From contig MPNW01000710.1 in NCBI GenBank assembly GCA_011800805.1, forward strand, positions 57,794 through 70,656: 12,863 nt of DNA. The letters are read 5' to 3'. This document shows, in pieces, positions 1-7,616 of this stretch. The notes beneath the pieces were generated by a model, which had not been told where the DNA came from, did not search any database, and worked only from the letters and a program-made list of their open reading frames with translations. This DNA is from Hirudo medicinalis. Its lineage: Eukaryota > Annelida > Clitellata > Hirudinida > Hirudinidae. The translations under genes were made by a program, and so were the position numbers. Position 1 is the first letter of the stretch, and each line of letters starts with the position of its first letter.

Positions 1-271
1 TAATATTATGATAATACAGCTAAAGGAGGCTACTAAGAAATACTCAGACAAAAAATATATTGTGAGTAAGTGGAGGCCCATGTCTTTGAAGATATATTCC
101 GATGACAGATTATAAAAATTACAGAATTAGAAATAACGAGTGCAGGTGTTCATTGATTATAATCACTCACTCATTCAAGGCTTTGACATTCGCTGCTTAA
201 ATTTGCAGATTCTTAGTTTTTAATAATTTTCCAATCTTTCATTCGCAAATGTTTGCATCATTTTAAAACTG
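1..271. other. AT-rich sequence, no feature seen
   Basis: No open frame worth calling, no tandem repeat and no RNA-gene signature is visible. It is ordinary AT-rich DNA ahead of the first exon-like segment. If the candidate exon at 429-566 is real, this would be intron, but nothing in the sequence proves it. Confidence 0.5.
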
Positions 272-428
272 ATTTCTTTCTTCCAGATGTTGTAACATTT
301 GTTGTAGATTTTCAATCTATTTCTTTTTAATTGAATTGAATTGCTTTTCATTCCTCATTGCACCGAGTTCATTTGTCTCTTTGTTTTTCTTTTACATTTC
401 CATCAACAAACAGTTGATCTTCTTGCAG

Positions 429-566
429 AAATTCGAAACTTCTGACAAAATAAACACAACACGTGACTTTGAAGTTTTTTGGGTCCGAATGTGGAACAAT
501 CTTCATTGTTTGAGGGAAAGCAGTTCTGTGATTTGCGAGGAGTTACTTCTATTCAGGACGGAATAA
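429..566 (+). CDS. possible terminal coding exon, unknown protein
   Basis: This is an exon-like segment, not a recognised gene. A polypyrimidine tract ending in TCTTGCAG lies directly upstream (AG at 427-428), as for a 3' splice site. The frame that follows in phase 0 gives 45 codons, starting KFETSDKINTTRD, containing FWVRMWNNLHC and ending in a TAA at 564-566. AATAAA follows 19 nt after the stop (585-590), with a GT-rich stretch after that, which is the order expected at an animal gene 3' end. A second acceptor-like tract (TTTCTTTCTTCCAG, ending 286) leads into the same frame, so the exon could start at 287 instead, which would add a Phe/Leu-rich part. No upstream exon or protein family was identified. 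Chance frames of this length are common in AT-rich DNA. Confidence 0.25.
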   Translation, partial: KFETSDKINTTRDFEVFWVRMWNNLHCLRESSSVICEELLLFRTE

Positions 567-584
567 ATCCTTCATATTGCTTTC

Positions 585-590
585 AATAAA
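585..590 (+). promoter_or_regulatory. AATAAA polyadenylation signal candidate
   Basis: A canonical AATAAA hexamer lies 19 nt after the stop codon of the candidate exon. It is followed by a TTGTTGTG/TTGTTTGC stretch resembling a GU-rich downstream element. Isolated AATAAA is frequent in AT-rich DNA, so its weight comes only from this arrangement. Confidence 0.3.
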
Positions 591-634
591 CATTATTGTT
601 GTGATTATTGTTTGCTTTGTAATTTGATAGCGGG

Positions 635-789
635 TTATTAAGTTATATAAATGTATTTAATTAAGTTATTAAGTTATATAAATGTATTTAATTAAGTTAT
701 TAAGTTATATAAATGTATTTAATTAAGTTATTAAGTTATGTAAATGTATTTAATTAAGTTATTAAGTTATGTAAATGTATTTAATTAAG
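635..789. repeat. 31-bp tandem repeat, 5 copies
   Basis: There are five head-to-tail 31-bp units at 635-665, 666-696, 697-727, 728-758 and 759-789. Each begins TTATTAAGTTAT and ends TATTTAATTAAG. Copies 1-3 are identical. Copies 4 and 5 share one A-to-G change (TTATAT to TTATGT), which suggests that the array grew by local duplication after that mutation. The sequence departs from the unit sharply at 790. Confidence 0.97.
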
Positions 790-1201
790 TTTTTATCTAA
801 GCTTGGACTTAATTTACATCGCACAACTTATTGTGCTGATAAATTAATATTTTATGAAGATTATAGCAATTATATTTTTAATGCATATTTTTCTATATTT
901 TCAATTTTCATTTTTAACAACTCTCAAAAATCAGCTGATAAAGGCAGAATTGTTGTTTATAATAAAGATGTGTCAAAAAATAGAATTGAAACCATCTATT
1001 AATTATTATTAATTATTAAATATTACGTATTATTAAAATAATTAGTTTTAATTCGATCAATGTTTAATTATAATTGTTGAGTTGCACTTAAATACATTAC
1101 ATTTGTTATGCGTTAAATAAATATTGGAGTATTTCAACATTTGAATGAAATTCTAAATAGGTAAACAATTATGAACATTTAAAGTTGATATTTGGTTCTA
1201 A
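790..1201. other. AT-rich spacer, no gene recognised
   Basis: An open frame at 775-1002 starts inside the last 31-bp copy and gives a Phe/Ile/Asn-rich 75-residue peptide of no recognised family. I treat it as chance. The rest is AT-rich with short TTAATTATT runs near 1000-1040. Confidence 0.5.
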
Positions 1202-1277
1202 GACCAACAACGGTTTGCTAAGCCAGATTACAAGCAATAATAATACATGGTTATTATTGTTATTATTATTGTTGGTC
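1202..1277. repeat. nested inverted repeats (two-tier hairpin)
   Basis: The outer arms GACCAACAA (1202-1210) and TTGTTGGTC (1269-1277) are perfect 9-bp complements. Inside them CAATAATAA (1235-1243) pairs with TTATTATTG (1251-1259) around the 7-nt loop TACATGG. The inner pairing uses AAT/ATT microsatellite sequence and is partly expected, but the outer 9-mer is not a microsatellite. No flanking gene suggests a role. Confidence 0.6.
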
Positions 1278-1547
1278 AGGAATTAAATTTTGATTTGTGT
1301 TAAAATTACAAGATTAATTATGAATTATCTGATACTTAACGAATTATGCGCTACATTCACATTCACAAATTCATTTGGTGATGTTTGCAACATTTGCCAG
1401 TTCAAATTGTAAAATGATTCTGTTGATGCAGGGTTCAACTTTCAACATTTCCAATCCAACTTTTAGTACTTCCTAAATAAACAAGGTAATTGTAAATCGT
1501 ACGCTTTATTTGAAGTTCTGACAGTTGCAAGTTGTTCATCATTAATG

Positions 1548-1633
1548 TTGTTAATATTATTACTAATATTGTTAATATTATTACTAATATTGTTAATATT
1601 ATTATTAATATTGTTGTTACTATTATTATTATT
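1548..1633. repeat. 21-bp AT-rich tandem repeat, 3 copies, plus ATT tail
   Basis: The 21-bp unit starts TTGTTAATATTATTAC and runs at 1548-1568, 1569-1589 and 1590-1610; the third copy differs by one base (ACTAATA to ATTAATA). A degenerate TTG/ATT stretch continues to about 1633. It probably arose by expansion inside a trinucleotide tract. Confidence 0.9.
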
Positions 1634-1635
1634 GT

Positions 1636-1649
1636 TAACGTTAACGTTA
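1636..1649. repeat. 14-bp perfect palindrome
   Basis: TAACGTTAACGTTA reads the same on both strands. It is also two overlapping copies of GTTAAC, directly after the ATT tract. It could be a dyad-symmetric protein site, but it may equally be a by-product of a short GTTAAC tandem. Confidence 0.6.
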
Positions 1650-1725
1650 TTACTTGCTTTTGAAAGGATGTCGAAATGTTTAGTGCATTAAGTCAATGTG
1701 ATCAAGATTTGAAGAAACACGCAGT

Positions 1726-1755
1726 TAATAACAACAACAACATTAACAATAATAC
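1726..1755. repeat. AAC/AAT microsatellite
   Basis: A short imperfect AAC run (1730-1741) passes into AAC/AAT triplets. It is typical of the interspersed triplet tracts in this window. Confidence 0.8.
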
Positions 1756-1878
1756 TCTTATTTATTCTATCGAAATAGAGGCGTTGAAAATTGGATATGC
1801 AGGAATTAAATAAATAAGAATTATGTTGATAATAAAGATTTAAATTAGTTAATAAATTTTAATATTTTAATGGGCCGT

Positions 1879-1879
<1 letters not shown>

Positions 1880-1924
<45 letters not shown>
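1880..1924. repeat. (ATC)15 microsatellite
   Basis: There are fifteen uninterrupted ATC triplets, followed by a GTC-ATT break. This is the longest perfect triplet tract in the window and probably polymorphic. No open frame of interest crosses it. Confidence 0.98.
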
Positions 1925-2328
1925 GTCATTATCTGCGTTGTTGAAAGTAATCTTCCAGATATATTCGATCCTACCTCACACGATGTTGTGGGCAGAAAAC
2001 AAGCTTCAAGGAAATCCTATTTTCTAACACGAACTCAACTATTTTGGTATTCTGAAATTTGAACTACATTTCCTGCTTGTTGTTTACAGATGCATTTCAA
2101 ACAATAAGTTTATCCTCCAGGTACAACTACTCGCACAACGAGAATAATTAAAAAATTGCTGCCAATTAAACTCTTCGGTTTTAAAATGGATGATAATTGA
2201 TTAACCTGGAATTATATTTAATTGCTTAAAACCTGTTCAACCTGGAAACTGTTTCCGAGATGAACAGCACTTAAGTTGGGTTTGAAAAATAATTGGTAAA
2301 CGATTACATTCGTGTTAAATACAGGAAC
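1925..2328. other. non-coding spacer, nothing recognised
   Basis: Both strands carry frequent stops. There is no tandem repeat, RNA-gene box or transposon end. The AACCTGGAA motif occurs twice (near 2203 and 2239), which is too short to interpret. Confidence 0.5.
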
Positions 2329-2424
2329 ACTAACAACATCACTAACAACATCACTAACAACATCAATAACAACATCACTAACAACATCAATAACAACATC
2401 ACTAACAACATCACTAACAACATC
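2329..2424. repeat. 12-bp tandem repeat, 8 copies
   Basis: Eight uninterrupted 12-bp copies of ACTAACAACATC lie at 2329-2424. Copies 4 and 6 read AATAACAACATC, giving an alternating pattern in the middle. Because the unit is a multiple of three without stops, two frames stay open; one reads as Asn-Ile-Thr-Asn repeats. I regard the open frames as a by-product of the repeat. Confidence 0.97.
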
Positions 2425-2464
2425 AACAAGAGCATTAGTACTGCTAAAAATAGCGCTACCATAT

Positions 2465-2549
2465 ACACTAATAATAATACTTATTTTAATTATAATTATG
2501 ACATGTTAATAATATTTATTGTTATTATTATTATTATTGTAATATACTC
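2465..2549. repeat. imperfect AAT/ATT microsatellite stretch
   Basis: AAT triplets on the left and ATT triplets on the right (2509-2540) surround TTATAATTATGACATGTTAATAA-like sequence, so the stretch could fold back on itself. It adjoins the 12-bp array. Confidence 0.75.
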
Positions 2550-2760
2550 ATAACACGATGTGCAATGCGTAATAATTAATAAATAAAAAATAAATGAAGC
2601 AAAAAATAAATCAGCAGCAAAGAAATTGTTGAACTTCGGAGTTCTCAAAGTTTCAAAAAGAATTTTCAGTCGAAATTTATCTGCTTCTTTCCCGCCCACG
2701 AGCACGTTTTTTTGGACAAACGCGTTAAGTGGATATGGAAAATAATGTGCATAAAATCCA
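2550..2760. other. spacer with an open minus frame, no gene recognised
   Basis: A minus-strand open frame of about 112 codons spans 2496-2834. Its ends are encoded by the flanking ATT and AAC/GAC microsatellites, and the middle has no recognised family. I do not call it a gene. Confidence 0.4.
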
Positions 2761-2804
2761 AAACAACAGCAACAACAACGACGACGACAACGACGACACA
2801 GCAA
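2761..2804. repeat. AAC/GAC triplet tract
   Basis: An imperfect run of AAC, AGC and GAC triplets containing ACGACGACGAC. Reading the other strand gives GTC/GTT triplets. Confidence 0.85.
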
Positions 2805-3232
2805 CTTGACCTGATTACATTCAACATGTAACATGCTTAAAAGATTACTTAACGATTATTTGTGAACTCTTCATGAATGCTTTTACCAGGCATTTATTCA
2901 AATATTATTATGAATTAATTCTTTATTTAAATCGTCGTCGTGAAATTATTTATAATTCAAAAAGATTATTTTGAAATTATGCACAATTACGACGAATAAT
3001 TATTAAGTACCGCTCTTCGAACAAAGCAAGTGTGGGTCCCATGCCAAGTTACTGAGAGCACTCAGAGGACGTCGTCAACGAAGAATGATCGAATGCGACG
3101 TGAATAACTTACCCTACCACGTCTCATTTTCTGGAAATATTACTTAAAAATATCACATTTCCTTTTAAATCACTTCATTCCTTCACCTTACAATCCATTC
3201 ATCGTTAAACCAACCATACCCACGACATTTCC
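2805..3232. other. spacer; splice-donor-like motif on minus strand
   Basis: No protein or RNA gene is recognised. On the minus strand, ATGAGACGTGGTAGG is followed by GTAAGT, a consensus 5' splice donor, with TATTTCCAG just before it (about 3104-3140). The exon implied would be tiny. The segment 3010-3110 is less AT-rich than its surroundings, and I could not identify it. Confidence 0.35.
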
Positions 3233-3292
3233 TACCATCCATCCATCCGTCAATATGTCTGTCCATCCGTCCGTCCGTCCGTCCATCCGTCC
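3233..3292. repeat. CCAT/CCGT tetranucleotide tract
   Basis: ATCC, GTCC and GTCT tetranucleotides run through 3233-3292, with a perfect stretch of GTCC repeats around 3270-3283. Frames over it encode Ser/Val/His/Pro/Arg or, on the minus strand, Asp/Gly/Trp/Met repeats; both are repeat artefacts. Confidence 0.9.
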
Positions 3293-3480
3293 ACTCACCA
3301 CACCACTTCCCCACTCTTTTGAGACAAAAAGGGTCTCCGTCCGCAAAACCTCTCGTTTAGAAACGCATGAATTTTGCACGATCCTTGATTTGTCGGTGCC
3401 TCTTGAAACCTTTTTTGACGCATTTTCACGGATTCTGACGTCGTTGTGGTTGTTGCTGGGGCTTCATTTTTCGGAAAAAA
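3293..3480. other. moderately GC sequence, no gene recognised
   Basis: A plus frame of 98 codons (3255-3551) crosses this stretch, but its start lies in the tetranucleotide tract and its end in the GTT tract. The intervening peptide, for example ETKRVSVRKTSRLETHEF, matches nothing I know. Confidence 0.35.
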
Positions 3481-3511
3481 GTTGTTGTTTCTGTTTTGTT
3501 GTTGTTGTTGT
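3481..3511. repeat. GTT microsatellite
   Basis: Interrupted GTT triplets, with a clean run at 3497-3510. Confidence 0.85.
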
Positions 3512-3556
3512 ATTTTATTCGACGAAGTTGTTGGAAAAACTCACGCCGTGAACTGA

Positions 3557-3709
3557 GATTTGAACGACGAAACCAACTGTGACTCGATGGTGACGACGAC
3601 GACGATGAGGTTGATCGTTGATGGTTATGATGATAATAATGATGATGGTGGTGGTGGTAGTGATGATGATCTTGGTTATGATGGCGGTGATGATAATATC
3701 GAGATTTAA
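3557..3709 (+). other. Asp/Gly-rich open frame over degenerate GAY/GGT tract
   Basis: Fifty stop-free codons run to a TAA at 3707-3709. The peptide starts DLNDETNCDS, passes through a TTTT block, and ends in Asp/Gly-rich sequence (DGYDDNNDDGGGGSDDDLGYDGGDDNIEI in two adjoining parts). The DNA at 3590-3690 is degenerate GAC/GAT/GGT microsatellite, and any such tract reads as Asp-rich in one frame. No family is recognised and there is no convincing splice site. It is either repeat-born exon sequence or plain microsatellite; I favour the latter. Confidence 0.3.
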
Positions 3710-4012
3710 TATAATAGATGACACATCATTGAACGACAGGGCCCAGTATTTCGTCATAAAAATAATTTTAACATAATTAATTTTAAAATAATTCCGACCA
3801 AAGAACGTCTCAAGTCACGTGAACATAGAACCTACAGAACTAAACTAATTGGAAGCTGACGATGAGAAACACCTGCTCTTTGCTCTTCTTCTTTTTTTTC
3901 CATCAGTCGACTTTGAATTTCCTCCAAACCAAAGTTTACAAACCACTGGAAAAGCTACTTCAGACTGATTGGGCACGACCTGATCAATCTCAGAACGAAC
4001 AACTCCACCTCG
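3710..4012. other. spacer, nothing recognised
   Basis: Contains a short T/C-rich stretch (near 3880-3900) and a 78-codon frame (3862-4098) whose C-terminal part is encoded by the CAT/CTC tract. No family features. Confidence 0.45.
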
Positions 4013-4083
4013 TCATCATCATCATTATCATCATCTCCCTCTTCATCATCATCATCATCATCTTCCTCTTCTCCTCCTCCTCT
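4013..4083. repeat. CAT/CTC pyrimidine-rich triplet tract
   Basis: Imperfect ATC triplets (4013-4035 and 4043-4062) grade into CTT/CTC triplets. It lies opposite in orientation to the GAY tract at 3590-3690, so the two could pair in a long transcript. Confidence 0.9.
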
Positions 4084-4099
4084 AAAAGTTTAAGGTGAC

Positions 4100-4398
4100 C
4101 TGCACATGGTTGGATGATGAGATGTTACGGTGGACGGAGAGGACCGACGTTCGATTCAGGAGGTGGAGATGGAACTGTCATTGTTGTGGAAAGCAAGGGA
4201 GCTGCAGGAATGATCTGTGAGGGGAGTGTTGTTGTTGTTGTTGATGATGATGCAAGAAGTCGTCGTTGTCGAGGGGAGATCCAACGTGGCTGGACCACAG
4301 GAAATTGTTTTCAAGGACTGGACAGATGGCGAAGGTTCCGCTCGGTTTCTTCCGAGCGCCTCGGTCTGGTGGTGCTCGGTCAAACTGCTGATAAGTGA
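4100..4398. other. less AT-rich segment open in several frames
   Basis: Frames on both strands stay open together here (plus 4114-4398, plus 4217-4402, minus 4156-4383, minus 4178-4438). This reflects base composition and the GTT/GAT tract at 4228-4252 rather than a gene. The 94-codon plus frame has a Gly-rich start, a VVVVVDDD block from the microsatellite and a Trp/Arg-rich end. No family is recognised; a transposon or gene fragment remains possible. Confidence 0.35.
4228..4252. repeat. GTT then GAT microsatellite
   Basis: About five GTT triplets pass directly into three GAT triplets. Confidence 0.85.
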
Positions 4399-4639
4399 TT
4401 AATTGATAATTGGTAATTATAAATTGATAACATTGCATATAATAACATCAACAAATCAGCGACGTAAATGATTGTATACGTATTATCGAGCGTAAACATG
4501 TTTCTTTTTGAAATATACTTCCCTGAGTCTCAAGAAGAAAACAGACACAATACCCAATAAACTCCCACACATGCGCTCAGACAAAACAGAGACAGGAAAT
4601 ACATACCCATAACAAAAGGAATGTCCCAACGGAACAATG
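4399..4639. other. spacer, nothing recognised
   Basis: AT-rich with short TTGATAATT/TAATTATAAATTG self-complementary stretches near 4400-4430. No gene or RNA signature is seen. Confidence 0.45.
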
Positions 4640-4820
4640 TGATAACAAACAATAACGTAACAAACTCACTTGACCCATTTGCTGTCCTCAGCGATTGGGC
4701 CCTGTTGTTGTGGGGGGGTGTTCTGTGCACCGATGAACCGACGTGTCTCGCAGGACGGAAAGTCCCTCATGAAAGGAGACTTCATGTTCCTATAGAAGGG
4801 TTTCTTTGTCGAGTGGCGAC

Positions 4821-4838
4821 CACCCGTCTGGATGGGTG
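4821..4838. repeat. tight hairpin in GC-rich island
   Basis: CACCCGTC and GATGGGTG pair with one G-T pair in RNA. Opening the innermost pair leaves a 7-bp stem with a 4-nt loop. It lies 13 nt before a second hairpin. Confidence 0.6.
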
Positions 4839-4851
4839 CTTGCAGGTGCCC

Positions 4852-4882
4852 GAGGAGGTGGGTAGCCAGGGAAGACCTCCTC
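4852..4882. repeat. 8-bp perfect stem, 15-nt loop
   Basis: GAGGAGGT (4852-4859) is exactly complementary to ACCTCCTC (4875-4882), with a 15-nt GC-rich loop. No T run follows, so it is not an obvious Pol III terminator. Confidence 0.6.
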
Positions 4883-5105
4883 CTAGCCCCCTCGCCAGTT
4901 GCCGAGAAGTTCTGATGTGGTCGATGCTCTCTGTCAGCAATTTCCCTGTTCTGCGAGGGTTCAGAAAGGAGAGGTGAATAATCCCCGAATATCTGACAAT
5001 ATCAGTTAAGAGCATCAAGTACTGGGCTCTTTTGTCATAAAATTCTTTTCAATAATTATTTATTGTGTTTATTATAATTATTATTACGAGATTTTATTTT
5101 ATTAG

Positions 5106-5395
5106 GTAATGGAAAATATTCGCATCGTAATCGAAATATGAGAAAACATGCAATACATATTATACATGAATATGTAAATAAAGACAAACAAAAGCATACA
5201 CGAAACCGAAAATTTAAAAAGTCTTTCTTTGAAGAATTCCAGTCTTGGAGTGCAGTTGATCTCGGATTTGTTGAGAGGAAGCTTTCAAGCAAGTTCAACA
5301 TTCCAGTTGTGCTTCCGAATAACTGGAACATCACTGGAACATCAACCATCAACAAACAGAAGAGTGAGGCAAATAAGCAACACTACTTTCAATGA
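5106..5395 (+). CDS. possible terminal exon, Lys/Arg/Asn-rich, unknown
   Basis: The frame is open from 5078 to a TGA at 5393-5395. A T-rich tract ending in TTTTATTTTATTAG (AG at 5104-5105) sits inside the open stretch and could be a splice acceptor; I chose the exon start after it. The first in-frame ATG is at 5138, giving 85 residues. The peptide is basic (MRKHAIHIIHEYVNKDKQKH, then RNRKFKKSFFEEFQSW) and ends in polar residues. No domain is recognised. No AATAAA lies just after the stop. About one stop-free run this long is expected by chance in a window of this size and composition, so this is weak evidence. Confidence 0.22.
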
Positions 5396-5397
5396 CA

Positions 5398-5422
5398 GAT
5401 GGAAGGAAGGAAAGAAGGACAA
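5398..5422. repeat. GGAA/GAAG tetranucleotide tract
   Basis: A short imperfect run of GGAA units directly after the stop of the candidate exon. Confidence 0.8.
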
Positions 5423-6378
5423 GTAAGAATGAAAGATGCCTTAGGGATGTGGAAAATCCTTTATGCCGAGCGTATGTCCAGAAGCGTACACGGATGGTGA
5501 TGGAAAAAGAAGAAACGAATTGCATGTTCCTGGCGAGAATATCCTTCCATTTACTTCCATTTACTTGACAATCTTCGTAAGTCGATCGAATAGAAGAGAA
5601 ATATATCGGGGTCTCTTTTATTATTTATCGCGGATTACGTAATTCCCCATTGCTTGTTTATGTCCGATGGAGACCTCCCGGCATTACAAACATCTCACGG
5701 AGATATTTTGTCCGTGGTGGGTTGTTCGGAGTTTTAAGGGTGCCTGTTGAATAATTAAGGGGCGTATTGGAAAGTTAAACCCTCTTTTCATGGATTTAAT
5801 AGGACAGCGTGGAACTTTGTAGTTTCAAATTGGTTAACTCCGTGCAACTATTTTTGTTACCTTGAAATGTATGTTCACAGAAGTGAATTCGTTCCAAAAT
5901 TTAAAATTGAAGGCAGCTGTTTTCTAAAGCTTTACGAAGTGCGACTTTAGAGCCTCTTGGAAGCGGAATTTATGTGCTGAGTGGAAAACAAATGCTCATG
6001 AGGAGCACAAAAGAAACAAGGAAGGATTAGCGAATTCTGGAAATTCTAAAAAATAACACGGTGAGGTGGTGCTGATCTGCTCAGAAATGGAGATTTAAAA
6101 GAATTCTTAAAGAGATTCTTGGTTCACACACAAGAGATCTTCCAAAAGATTTACAATTTTAGATGTCGAGGGTGCCTGGTTGATCACAAGCATTGAATCA
6201 ATGATTAAAAATGATTAATATAATATATAAATATAAATGATTCTTATTTACTGTTAATTTAGTGATGCTTTAAGCATTTTCATCCAAAGTCCGTCCATTC
6301 CATCGAAAATAATACATTAACCTAAAAATAAGAGATCACATTTAAAATATTAACTTAAAACAGCGTCAACAAACTCAA
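5423..6378. other. long spacer, no gene recognised
   Basis: About 950 bases without a convincing frame. It holds a perfect 10-bp tandem duplication of TTCCATTTAC (5545-5564) and the palindrome TCGATCGA (5582-5589). The stretch 5600-5760 is less AT-rich and has little low-complexity sequence, so it would be the first place to look for a conserved non-coding element. I see no RNA gene. Confidence 0.5.
5634..5643. promoter_or_regulatory. PAR-bZIP/C/EBP-type palindrome
   Basis: ATTACGTAAT is a perfect 10-bp palindrome containing TTACGTAA, the classic E4BP4/PAR-bZIP core. It lies in a less AT-rich stretch. A single site in 12.9 kb proves nothing about function. Confidence 0.25.
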
Positions 6379-6392
6379 TCTGTTCGAACAGA
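6379..6392. repeat. 14-bp perfect palindrome
   Basis: TCTGTTCGAACAGA is identical on both strands with no spacer. Its GTTCGAAC core is dyad-symmetric. No gene nearby gives it a context. Confidence 0.6.
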
Positions 6393-6764
6393 CATCTTGT
6401 TATTTCACTTCTCGTTTTTTTGGCTTTAAAAAAGTTTTAAAACTAAAACTGGTAATTACCCGTGACACCAAGCAGGAATAAATCTTGAAAATGTTTCAGC
6501 AAATGAACGATAAGACAGGTGATTGGTTGTTCCAAATTTGTTCATGTTGGGCTCACATTCTCAACTGCTTCCTCCTCCTCCTCGCATCATTCCTTACATT
6601 GGCTTGCATCGCAAATCAACCAACAGAATGCTGCCTATTAAAGGATTTCCCAGAATTTTCAAACAAAGTATTCTGAATCCCCAACTGTCGATATTTTTAA
6701 CGCATTTTTTTACCTCAGACATGCTGCGCTGCACGCTTTATTTACCAACCACGAAGTCGTTATG
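6393..6764. other. spacer with a signal-peptide-like small frame
   Basis: A 63-codon frame (6485-6676) has a hydrophobic Leu run (HILNCFLLLLASFLTLACIA) resembling a signal or membrane segment, but the Leu run is a CTC microsatellite. A GACAG|GTGATT donor-like site is at about 6514-6524. I do not call a gene. Confidence 0.35.
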
Positions 6765-7032
6765 CCCTACCACGTTACGACCCTACCATGTTATGCCCCT
6801 ACCACTTTATGCCCTGCCATGCTATGCCCCTACCATGTTATGCCCTACCACTTTATGCCCCTACCATGTTATGACCCTGCCATGCTATGCCCCTACCACT
6901 TTATGCCATACCATGTTATGCCCCTACCACTTTATGCCCCTACCATGTTATGACCCTACCATGTTATGACCCTACCACTTTATGCCCTACCATGTTATGA
7001 CCCTACCACGTTACGACCCTACCATGTTATGG
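6765..7032. repeat. 15/16-bp minisatellite, 17 copies
   Basis: Seventeen head-to-tail units run through 6765-7032. Four unit types occur: A (CCCTACCATGTTATG), B (CCCTACCACTTTATG), C (CCCTGCCATGCTATG) and D (CCCTACCACGTTACG), plus zero or one linker base, so 13 units are 16 bp and four are 15 bp. The order is D A B C A B A C B A B A A B A D A; copy 10 is an A unit with one change (CCATACC). Open frames across it (for example plus 6523-6969) are repeat artefacts. The linker base varies as A, C, G or absent. Confidence 0.97.
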
Positions 7033-7550
7033 GTGAATTCATTGTTTGTTACTGGGATTCACATCGAACTTAAGTCTAAGGTTAGCATTAGGTCACGAAC
7101 CCTCTTAAGACTTACACAAATATCTGTTTAGGATGCTACCAGGTTTCAGCTCATGAATAAAATATGGTTGTTGAACAAATCATCCCAAATGCTCGAAGCG
7201 TGTTTAGCTTCTGAAATCGTTGTTCCAAAAAGCTGGAAGAATTGAAGTGGGCAGAAATAAAAACCATTGCAGAACTTCGTGAAGTTTTCACGAATTCTAT
7301 GAAATATTAAAAATAAATTTATTAAATTTATAAAATATAAAAGGAGAATATTAAACTAGAAACGGATCAAACAAAACAAAAAGTGGGAAATACAATGAAA
7401 ACAAACGCATACAAATGTTCTCCTGAAAGCACACCCAGTTGAACCTGGAAGTGGAGGGGATGTCCGTGATTTATGAAGGAACACGACTTGTGAAGACAGC
7501 AGTTTGAGGTGTCGTGTCGGGGGAATTTGAATTTATGTTCCCATCCTCAA
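7033..7550. other. spacer, nothing recognised
   Basis: No convincing frame, repeat or RNA signature. There is a short AT-rich stretch of AAATTTATTAAATTTATAAAA type at about 7315-7340. It ends just before a palindrome and an Asp-rich region. Confidence 0.5.
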
Positions 7551-7563
7551 ATGAGTGACTCAT
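7551..7563. promoter_or_regulatory. AP-1-type 13-bp palindrome
   Basis: ATGAGTGACTCAT is a perfect odd palindrome containing TGACTCA, the canonical AP-1 (TRE) element, at 7556-7562. It lies close upstream of the best coding candidate in the window. A single site is weak evidence. Confidence 0.25.
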
Positions 7564-7616
7564 GTCGGTGATGAAGAATATACGGATGATGATGATGATA
7601 TTGACATGGATCATGA

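Larger units (their letters stand above)
4640..4978. other. GC-rich island of unknown identity
   Basis: This stretch stands out from the AT-rich surroundings by eye, with runs such as GGGGGGG near 4712 and CTCCTCCTAGCCCCC near 4877. Several frames are open: plus 4621-4977 (118 codons), minus 4782-5018, and a third plus frame interrupted by two stops that reads DGKSLMKGDFMFL, then KGFFVEWRPPVWMGACRCP, then WVAREDLLLAPSPVAEKF. None matches a family I can name. Two stable hairpins lie inside. It may be a decayed transposon or gene fragment, or a structured RNA; in AT-rich genomes structured RNAs often stand out by GC content. Confidence 0.45.

Noticed and set aside
1880..1924. CRISPR-like or other spaced repeat array
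   Set aside because: All arrays in the window are contiguous tandem repeats with no unique spacers, and the DNA looks eukaryotic.
2496..2834. 112-codon minus-strand frame with Cys/Arg-rich start
   Set aside because: Both ends are encoded by triplet repeats (GTC/GTT and ATT), and the middle has no recognisable domain.
3188..3551. Opposing frames over the CCAT/CCGT tract
   Set aside because: Tetranucleotide repeats cycle through three frames without stops; the encoded Ser/Val/Arg or Asp/Gly/Trp repeats are artefacts.
3739..5043. Similar words near 3739 and 5022 (GTCATAAAA beside GGGCYC/CAGTA) as a dispersed repeat
   Set aside because: The shared parts are short, partly in opposite orientation, and the similarity does not extend.
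6485..6676. 63-codon frame with a signal-peptide-like hydrophobic run
   Set aside because: The Leu run is a CTC microsatellite. No splice, poly(A) or family evidence supports it.
6523..6969. Longest ATG-type open frame (148 codons), Cys/Pro/Tyr/Leu-rich
   Set aside because: Its second half is the 15/16-bp minisatellite, whose units lack stops in these frames. A neighbouring frame is also open, so it reflects the repeat.
6765..7032. G-quadruplex potential of the minus strand of the minisatellite
   Set aside because: GGG runs occur once per unit with loops of about 12-13 bases, too long for a confident quadruplex call.
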